From contig SLSQ01000255.1 of the NCBI GenBank assembly GCA_007130355.1, positions 1-26,586 of the forward strand: a DNA stretch of 26,586 nucleotides, given 5' to 3'. This DNA is from Trueperaceae bacterium (GTDB taxonomy: Bacteria > Deinococcota > Deinococci > Deinococcales > Trueperaceae). The notes beneath the pieces were generated by a model. The model searched no databases and was not told the DNA's origin. It saw only the letters and a program-made list of their open reading frames with translations. A program made the translations under genes and the position numbers. This document shows, in pieces, positions 21,150-26,586 of the stretch (its first letter is position 1; the number at the start of each line of letters is the position of its first letter).

Positions 21150-22829
21150 ATGGAGACCAGGTACATCTTCATCACGGGCGGGGTGGTATCCAGCCTCGGC
21201 AAAGGGATCAGCACCGCCAGCCTCGGGGCGCTCCTGCGCGCGCGCGGCTACCGCGTGACCGCGGTCAAGATCGATCCGTACATCAACGTCGACGCCGGCA
21301 CGATGCGGCCGTACGAGCACGGCGAGGTGTTCGTCACCGACGACGGGGGCGAGACCGATCTCGACGTCGGCACCTACGAACGGTTCCTCGACGTCGATCT
21401 CTCGCGCGCCGACAACGTCACCACCGGGCAGGTCTATCAGACCGTCATCGAACGGGAGCGGCGGGGCGAGTACCTGTCGCAGACGGTTCAGGTCATCCCG
21501 CACGTCACCGACGAGATCAAGCGCCGCGTGCGCGAGGCGGGCGAGCGGGCCCAGGCGGAGCTGGTCCTGGTCGAGGTCGGCGGGACGGTCGGCGACATCG
21601 AGTCGCTGCCGTTCCTCGAGGCGATCCGCCAGATGCGGTTCGAGGAGGGGCGGGACCGGACCCTCTACCTCCACGTCACGCTGCTGCCGTTCCTCGGCAC
21701 CAGCGAGGAGTTCAAGACCAAACCGACCCAGCACTCGGTCGCGACCCTGCGCGGCGTCGGCATCCAGCCGGACGCGCTGATCGTCCGCAGCGAACGCCCC
21801 GTCCCCGACGCCTCGCGGCGCAAGATCTCGCTCTTCTCGAACGTCGAGGCGCGCGACGTGTTCAACGCCTACAACGCCGACGACGTCTACGCCGTCCCCG
21901 AGATGCTCGAGCAGCAGGGCATCGGCCGGTTCACCGAGCGCCTCCTCGGACTCGACAAGGTGCTCCCGGAGCTGCACGTCTGGCAGGAGGCGGTGCGGGT
22001 GCTGCGGGCTCCCGACCGCCGGGTCCGGATCGCGGTGGTCGGCAAGTACGTCGCGATGCCGGACGCCTACCTCAGCCTCAACGAGGCCCTCAAGCACGCC
22101 GGCATCGCCAACCGCGCCACCGTCGAGGTCGAGTGGGTCTCGGCCGAGGAGGTGGCCGAAGGCGACCTCGGCTTCCTCTCCGACTACGACGGGATCCTGG
22201 TCCCGGGCGGCTTCGGCGTGCGCGGGATCGAGGGCAAGGTCCGCGCCGCCCGGCTCGCGCGCGAGCACGATGTGCCGTACCTCGGCATCTGCCTCGGCAT
22301 GCAGGTCGCGGTCATCGAGTTCGCCCGCTCCGTCGCCGGGCTCGACGCCGCCAACTCGACCGAGTTCGACCCGTACACCCCGCACCCGGTGATCGACCTG
22401 ATGCCGGAGCAGCTCGAATCGAGCGACCTCGGCGGAACCATGCGGCTGGGCAGCTGGCCGATGCGGGTCCGCGACGACACCCTGCTCGCGCGGCTCTACC
22501 GCCCCGGCCCGGATGGCACCGTGCACGAGCGCCACCGGCACCGCTACGAGGTCGCGCCGGACTACGTACCGCGCCTCGAGGAGGCCGGCCTCGTGATCAG
22601 CGGCGTCACCCCCGGGATGGAGGGGCGCGGCGCCGGCCTGGTCGAGGCGGTCGAGCTCGCCGGACACCCGTTCTTCCTCGGCCTCCAGTCGCACCCGGAG
22701 TTCACCTCCCGCCTGATGCGACCGAGCCCGCCGTTCCGCGGCTTCATCGAGGCCTCCGCGGCGCGCGCCGACGCCCGCCGCGAGGCTCCGGCGGCGATCC
22801 CGTCCGGCCCCGGATCCGGCGCGTCGTGA
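21150..22829 (+). CDS. pyrG: CTP synthase
   Basis: Glutamine-dependent amination of UTP to CTP, 559 residues. The N-terminal synthase domain starts ITGGVVSSLGKGISTASLG (8-26) and has KIDPYINVDAGTM, GGTVGDIES (144-152) and TSEEFKTKPTQHSV. The glutamine amidotransferase domain (about 292-535) has PGGFGVRGIEGK, nucleophile Cys381 in GICLGMQ, and the His515/Glu517 pair in SHPEF. All catalytic residues are present. A 25-residue Ala/Pro-rich tail extends past the fold. It is first in a tight run with udk, DUF5693 and csaB; the stop overlaps the udk GTG by 4 bp. Confidence 0.98.
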   Translation: METRYIFITGGVVSSLGKGISTASLGALLRARGYRVTAVKIDPYINVDAGTMRPYEHGEVFVTDDGGETDLDVGTYERFLDVDLSRADNVTTGQVYQTVIERERRGEYLSQTVQVIPHVTDEIKRRVREAGERAQAELVLVEVGGTVGDIESLPFLEAIRQMRFEEGRDRTLYLHVTLLPFLGTSEEFKTKPTQHSVATLRGVGIQPDALIVRSERPVPDASRRKISLFSNVEARDVFNAYNADDVYAVPEMLEQQGIGRFTERLLGLDKVLPELHVWQEAVRVLRAPDRRVRIAVVGKYVAMPDAYLSLNEALKHAGIANRATVEVEWVSAEEVAEGDLGFLSDYDGILVPGGFGVRGIEGKVRAARLAREHDVPYLGICLGMQVAVIEFARSVAGLDAANSTEFDPYTPHPVIDLMPEQLESSDLGGTMRLGSWPMRVRDDTLLARLYRPGPDGTVHERHRHRYEVAPDYVPRLEEAGLVISGVTPGMEGRGAGLVEAVELAGHPFFLGLQSHPEFTSRLMRPSPPFRGFIEASAARADARREAPAAIPSGPGSGAS

Positions 22830-23548
22830 CCGACGGCGCGCCGCTGGTGATCGGCCTGGCCGGGGGGACCGGCAGCGGCAAGACCACGGTCGCCGACGCG
22901 ATCGTCGCCGCCGGCGACGGCCGCGTCGCGATCCTCCCGCACGACGCCTACTACCGGGCGCAGGAGGGCGTGCCGTACGAGGTGCGCGCCCTGACGAACT
23001 ACGACGAGCCGAGCGCCTTCGACACCGACCTGCTGCTCGCTCAGCTCGACGACCTGGTCCACGGACGCGCCGTCGACCGACCGGTCTACGACTTCTCGGC
23101 GCACCAGCGCGCCGACGCGGTGGTGCGCACGGCACCGTCGCCGGTGCTGGTGGTCGAGGGGATCCTGGTGCTGCACGAACCGGCGCTGCGGGAGCGGATG
23201 GACCTGAAGGTGTTCGTCGACGCGCCGCCGGACGAACGGTTCATCCGCCGGCTCGAGCGCGACGTGCAGGAGCGCGGCCGCAGCGCCGAGAGCGTGATCG
23301 CGCAGTACCGGCGGACCGTCAAGCCGATGCACGACCTGTTCGTCGAGCCGACCAAGCAGCACGCCGACCTGATCGTCCCCGAGGGCGGCCGCAACCGCGT
23401 GGCGCTCGACGTGCTCACCGGCTACGTCGCCCGCTACGTGCACGAACGGTCGTGGGACGCCCCGGCCGGGCGCGCCCCCGGTGACCGGACCGCCGCGTCC
23501 GACGGCGCGTCCGAAGCCGCGTCCGACGGGACGCGGGAGCCGTCGTGA
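22826..23548 (+). CDS. udk: Uridine kinase
   Basis: Phosphorylates uridine and cytidine to UMP and CMP, 240 residues. The P-loop is GLAGGTGSGKTT (10-21), then PHDAYYR, NYDEPSAFDTDLL, PVYDFSAHQR, VVEGILVLHEP, and the lid region RRLERDVQERGRSAESVI followed by VEPTKQHADLIVPEGG. After about residue 215 comes a Ser/Ala/Asp/Gly-rich tail encoded by a thrice-repeated CGCGTCCGA, not needed for the fold. GTG 22826 and the stop both overlap neighbours as GTGA, so translation is coupled to pyrG and to the DUF5693 gene. Confidence 0.95.
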   Translation: MTDGAPLVIGLAGGTGSGKTTVADAIVAAGDGRVAILPHDAYYRAQEGVPYEVRALTNYDEPSAFDTDLLLAQLDDLVHGRAVDRPVYDFSAHQRADAVVRTAPSPVLVVEGILVLHEPALRERMDLKVFVDAPPDERFIRRLERDVQERGRSAESVIAQYRRTVKPMHDLFVEPTKQHADLIVPEGGRNRVALDVLTGYVARYVHERSWDAPAGRAPGDRTAASDGASEAASDGTREPS

Positions 23549-25374
23549 ACGGGCTCGTCCGACGCCTCGCGCTGATCGTGATCCTCGCCTCCCTGGCGCC
23601 CGCCGCGATCCTGATCGGGCAGCGCCTCGCGTCCGAAGAGCGGGAACGCGTGATCGCCATGGTGATGGACGAGGAGGCCCTGCAGGAACAGGCGTGGGCG
23701 CTCGGCCTCGATCCGTTCGAGCTGGCGCTCGCCTATCAGGAGGTCGGCCTGAGCGGCATCGCCGTCTACGAGGAGACGCCCGAGAGCCTCGCCCGCAGCG
23801 GCCGAGCCGCGGTCCTCACCGGCCGCGAGGCGATCGCGCGTGCCGCCGCCGCCGGCGATCCGGTGCCCGACGTGCCCGGCCACGCCGTGCTGCTGCGTGC
23901 CCTCGAGCCGGGCGCGACCGACCGGCTGATCGCCACCGCGCCGGTACCGCCCGAGACGGTCGAGATCGCCGGCGAGCCGTGGACGGTCGTCCCGGGCGAC
24001 GTGCTCGAGACGCGCCCGGCCGGCCCCGACCCGGAGCGGATCGCCCGCTACGTCGAGGCTGGCTTCGACGTCGCCTACCGGCCCCGCAACGCCCCCGGCC
24101 TGCGCGAGGTGGGCCGCGACTTCCCCGACGCCGCGCGCTACCTGATCCACGCGGGACTCGACCTCGCCGGGCACCCGAACGCGCTGACGGAGCTGGTCGA
24201 AGCCTCGCAGGGACGGCTCACCGCCGTGATCGAGGGCACCCCGCAGGACGGGCTCGCCGAGGTGCGCCACCAGATCCCGACGGTGCGCCTGCTCAGCTTC
24301 AACCAGGACCACCTCAACCAGCACCTGCGTCCGCTCGAACTGGTCGACAAGTACCTGCTCGCCGCCGAGGAACGCAATGTGCGCCTGCTCTACCTGCGGC
24401 CGTACACCGAGGAACAGCTCGGCGACATGCGGGAGAACACCGAGGCGTTCCTGGTCGGGCTGAACCGCACCCTCGCCGCCTCCGGCTTCCGGATCGGCCC
24501 GCTGCCGACCGACGCCGCCGCCATGGAGGGGTACGAACCGTCCCTGTGGCTCCGCGCCGCGGCCGGCGCCGGCGTGGTCGCGGCGCTGATCGTTCTGGCG
24601 GGGTTCTACCCCGGCGTCTGGGGACCCCTCGCCGCGCTGGCGGTCGGCGGCGTCTCGGTCGCGGTGGCGGGCGTCGGCTTCGGCGCCCTGGCGCTGATCG
24701 CCGCGCTGGTCTTCCCCGTCCTCGGCTACGGGCTGGTGCGCGACGTGCGCTGGGCGCTGCCGGCCGCGACCGGGACCAGCCTGATCGGCGCGGCGCTGCT
24801 GGTCGCCGTCGGCAGCGACGCCTCCTCGGTCCTCGGCCTGACGCCGTTCCGAGGGGTCGCGCTGACGCTCGTGGTGCCGCCCGCCCTCTTCCTGGCGCAC
24901 GCGATGCTGCGCGTACGCGGCCCGGCGGCGTGGCTCCGCGCCCTCTGGTCGGCGGAGATCCGGGTCGGCCACGTCGCGGTCGCGGCGATCGGCGTCGCGG
25001 CGCTGGCGCTGGTCGTGATCCGGCGCGGCAACACCCCGTTGATCCCGGCGACCGACCTCGAGCTGCAGGTCCGCGCCTTCCTCGCCGAGGCGTTCGCCCG
25101 TCCGCGCTTCAAGGAGCTGCTCGGCCACCCGGCCGCGGTGCTGGCGCTCGGCGGCGGACGCTGGCCCGAGTGGATCCGCGCCCCGCTCCTGACCGGCGGG
25201 GTGATCGCCCAGGCGAGCATCCTGAACAGCTTCAGCCACTACCACACGCCGCTCGCCGTCTCGTTCGAGCGGACGGTCGTCGCGCTGGCGATCGGCGTGC
25301 TCGCTGGACTGATCCTGATCCCGGTCGCGAAGCTCGCGGTGGCGGCGGCGACCCGCTGGCTCCGGACCGCCTGA
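23545..25374 (+). CDS. DUF5693 family membrane protein, CsaB-associated
   Basis: A 609-residue membrane protein. One helix at 6-25 anchors a soluble region (about 26-330) that looks alpha/beta (GLSGIAVYEETPESLARSG, TAVIEGTPQDGLAEVRHQIP, RLLYLRPYTEE). A cluster of about eight to nine membrane helices follows between 334 and 600. The segment RFKELLGHPA (521-530) and NSFSHYHTPL (561-570) are the most family-like parts, with polar His residues inside a membrane region. DUF5693 is known as a frequent neighbour of CsaB, as here. No biochemical role is established; handling of the secondary cell-wall polymer or its pyruvylated unit is an inference from position. GTG 23545 overlaps the udk stop. Confidence 0.88.
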   Translation: MNGLVRRLALIVILASLAPAAILIGQRLASEERERVIAMVMDEEALQEQAWALGLDPFELALAYQEVGLSGIAVYEETPESLARSGRAAVLTGREAIARAAAAGDPVPDVPGHAVLLRALEPGATDRLIATAPVPPETVEIAGEPWTVVPGDVLETRPAGPDPERIARYVEAGFDVAYRPRNAPGLREVGRDFPDAARYLIHAGLDLAGHPNALTELVEASQGRLTAVIEGTPQDGLAEVRHQIPTVRLLSFNQDHLNQHLRPLELVDKYLLAAEERNVRLLYLRPYTEEQLGDMRENTEAFLVGLNRTLAASGFRIGPLPTDAAAMEGYEPSLWLRAAAGAGVVAALIVLAGFYPGVWGPLAALAVGGVSVAVAGVGFGALALIAALVFPVLGYGLVRDVRWALPAATGTSLIGAALLVAVGSDASSVLGLTPFRGVALTLVVPPALFLAHAMLRVRGPAAWLRALWSAEIRVGHVAVAAIGVAALALVVIRRGNTPLIPATDLELQVRAFLAEAFARPRFKELLGHPAAVLALGGGRWPEWIRAPLLTGGVIAQASILNSFSHYHTPLAVSFERTVVALAIGVLAGLILIPVAKLAVAAATRWLRTA

Positions 25375-25381
25375 CCCCGTC

Positions 25382-26404
25382 GTGCGGGTGCTGATCAGCG
25401 GCTACCTCGGTCTCGGGAACCTGGGGGACGAGGCCCTCTTCGCGGGGTTGGCCGACGGGTTGCGCCGCGCCGGGCACGAACCGGTCGCCCTCAGCGCCGC
25501 CCCGGCCGCCACGCGGCGGCTCCACGGCGTCGAGGCGCACCACCGGCTCGCCGGTCTGCCGCGCGCGCTCCTGCGCTGCGACGCGCTCGTCTCAGGCGGC
25601 GGGGGGTTGCTGCAGGACGTCACCAGCGCCCGCAGCCTGCGCTACTACCTCGCCGTGATCCGATTCGCCCGCGCCGCCGGAAAGCGGGTGGCGGTGTTCG
25701 GCCAGTCGCTCGGCCCGCTCTCGGAGGCGGGACGGCGCTCGGTCGGTCGGGCGCTGCGCGACCTGCCGGTCGGCGTGCGGGACGCCCCCTCCGAACGGCT
25801 CGCGCGCGAACTGGGGCTGACCCCGACGCGGGTGGCGGACACGGCGCTCGTGCTTCCCGCACGCGCGCCACGGGCCGAGCCCGACGCCCACGGCGCGGTG
25901 GTGCTGATCCCGCGCGTCGACGTGCCGGGGCAGGAGGCGGCGCTGCGGGCCGCCGCGGCGTGGGCGCACGGCGACGGGCGACCGGTCCGGGTCCTGGCGC
26001 TCCAGTCCGGTCCCGACCGGGCGTTCGCCGAACGGTTCGCCGCCGAGACGCCCGCCGTGCGGGTGCTCGACGCCACCGATCCGTACCGAGCCGCCGCCCT
26101 CTGCGGCGCCGCGGACCGGGTCGCGTCGGTCCGGCTGCACGGCCTCGTCTTCGCCGCCCGCGCGGGCGTGGCGCACGTCGGCGCCGCCTACGATCCGAAG
26201 GTCGCCGGGTTCGCCGATCGCAGCGGTGCGGCGACGGTCGCGGTGCCGATCGATCCGGACGCCTGGGTGCGGGCGGTACGGGACGCCCGTCCGCCCGCGC
26301 CGGAACGGGTCCGCGCCCTCCGGGCCGAGGCCGAGGCCGGACTCGGCTGGCTCGACGCGGCGCTGCACGGCCGGGCACATCCGACCGGTGCCGAGGGCCG
26401 GTAG
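25382..26404 (+). CDS. csaB: Polysaccharide pyruvyl transferase CsaB
   Basis: Adds ketal pyruvate from PEP to the secondary cell-wall polysaccharide so that SLH-domain proteins can bind the wall; 340 residues. It begins ISGYLGLGNLGDEALFAGL (5-23), the CsaB hallmark. ALVSGGGGLLQDVTS, AVFGQSLGPLS, GVRDAPSERLARELG and VRLHGLVFAARAGVAHVGAAYDPKV follow, matching the two GT-B-like halves of the family. It presumably acts at the inner face of the membrane; no membrane segment is seen. It lies 7 bp after the DUF5693 gene. Its presence predicts SLH-domain S-layer proteins elsewhere in the genome. The TAG stop is the first half of a TAGCAT hexamer for the next frame. Confidence 0.96.
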   Translation: MRVLISGYLGLGNLGDEALFAGLADGLRRAGHEPVALSAAPAATRRLHGVEAHHRLAGLPRALLRCDALVSGGGGLLQDVTSARSLRYYLAVIRFARAAGKRVAVFGQSLGPLSEAGRRSVGRALRDLPVGVRDAPSERLARELGLTPTRVADTALVLPARAPRAEPDAHGAVVLIPRVDVPGQEAALRAAAAWAHGDGRPVRVLALQSGPDRAFAERFAAETPAVRVLDATDPYRAAALCGAADRVASVRLHGLVFAARAGVAHVGAAYDPKVAGFADRSGAATVAVPIDPDAWVRAVRDARPPAPERVRALRAEAEAGLGWLDAALHGRAHPTGAEGR

Positions 26405-26407
26405 CAT
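26402..26407 (+). promoter_or_regulatory. -10-like TAGCAT overlapping the csaB stop
   Basis: TAGCAT lies 7 nt before ATG 26415 and begins with the csaB stop codon TAG. It is the main support for a gene starting at 26415. Confidence 0.4.
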
Positions 26408-26414
26408 GCGCCGC

Positions 26415-26586
26415 ATGGACCCTCGTCGCGCGAGACGCCCGCGCCCTCCGGTCGCCGCCGTGCGGCCCGCCGTCGCCGTGCGCCCACGGCCACACCCACC
26501 GCAGGAGACCGCCGAATTCCGCCTGCGCCTGCCGGTCGAGCGGCACCAGGTAGGAGGCCGCGCAGTGCGCCTGCAGCGCGAGCGCG
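26415..26586 (+). CDS. Unidentified reading frame cut by the right edge
   Basis: An ATG 7 nt after a TAGCAT hexamer opens a frame that stays open for 57 codons to the window end. The first 30 residues are Arg/Pro/Ala-rich and look unstructured. ETAEFRLRLPVERHQVGG (about 31-48) looks more protein-like. No family is recognised. Third codon positions are less GC-biased than in the neighbouring genes, so it may be a wrong frame, or a leader before a gene that starts outside the window. Confidence 0.35.
   Translation, partial: MDPRRARRPRPPVAAVRPAVAVRPRPHPPQETAEFRLRLPVERHQVGGRAVRLQRER

Noticed and set aside
20400..23135. Long minus-strand frame across gmk, pyrG and udk
   Set aside because: It is antisense to pyrG and udk, which have full catalytic motifs, and out of frame with gmk. 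No domain was recognised.
23495..23540. CGCGTCCGA repeats at the 3' end of udk as a possible regulatory repeat
   Set aside because: They lie in frame and simply encode the Ser/Asp/Ala-rich tail of uridine kinase; only three short copies, no spacer structure, so not a CRISPR or binding array.
25620..26585. Minus-strand frame entering from the right edge with GC-rich third positions
   Set aside because: Its first 35 codons look protein-like, but no stop occurs on the minus strand between the edge and csaB. The gene would have to overlap csaB antisense by about 800 bp. The plus-strand frame at 26415 is favoured weakly.
1..26586. tRNA, rRNA, CRISPR arrays, transposases, riboswitches, phage genes
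   Set aside because: Looked for by eye on both strands and none found; covariance-model searches could not be run.

Overview
The window looks like chromosomal DNA from a very GC-rich member of the Deinococcota, plausibly close to Truepera/Trueperaceae; the family is a guess. The reasons are a CBS-domain tRNA nucleotidyltransferase whose reading frame runs off the left edge like the DHH-CBS-polymerase fusions of that phylum, a CsaB/DUF5693 pair for SLH-type S-layer anchoring, an HflX with a Deinococcus-like N-terminus, and many TANNNT hexamers 6-9 nt before start codons, as expected for leaderless mRNAs. No rRNA, tRNA, CRISPR array, IS element or prophage was seen. Coding density is very high, with many 4-bp GTGA/ATGA overlaps, and no gene-free stretch exceeds 300 bp.

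Layout. (1) 3-2329 (+): tRNA nucleotidyltransferase overlapping a site-2-protease-like membrane protein that has lost its HExxH motif. (2) 2462-6393 (-): a signalling block read in the order roadblock, roadblock, DUF3467, then PP2C phosphatase and a membrane Ser/Thr kinase with a C-terminal beta-propeller. (3) 6500-9990 (+): nucleoside phosphorylase, 3-hydroxyacyl-CoA dehydrogenase, enoyl-CoA hydratase, then a membrane-anchored alpha/beta hydrolase. (4) 10031-11882 (+): M42 aminopeptidase and a metallophosphoesterase-like protein with two broken metal motifs. (5) 11879-14065 (-): thiolase and an exported copper-amine-oxidase-N-like protein. (6) 14172-15875 (+): HflX GTPase with no usual start codon at its conserved N-terminus. 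(7) 15909-21058 (-): transcription order gmk, rpoZ, coaBC, argR, then an exported TPR protein. (8) 21150-26404 (+): pyrG, udk, DUF5693, csaB; an unidentified frame starts at 26415 and runs off the right edge.

How the genes fit together. Block 2 resembles a phospho-switch (kinase plus opposing phosphatase) next to a GTPase-regulator-like pair lacking its GTPase. Blocks 3 and 5 together carry three beta-oxidation or acetoacetyl-CoA steps (hydratase, dehydrogenase, thiolase). Block 8 couples UTP/CTP synthesis and pyrimidine salvage to secondary cell-wall polymer pyruvylation. Block 7 holds housekeeping nucleotide, CoA and transcription genes plus an arginine repressor.

The most notable signals are several family members that have lost textbook active-site or ligand residues (site-2 protease, metallophosphoesterase, CoaC half of CoaBC, ArgR), the missing HflX start codon, and stop codons that double as the start of the next gene's -10 hexamer. 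All statements come from reading the sequence; no database search was run.
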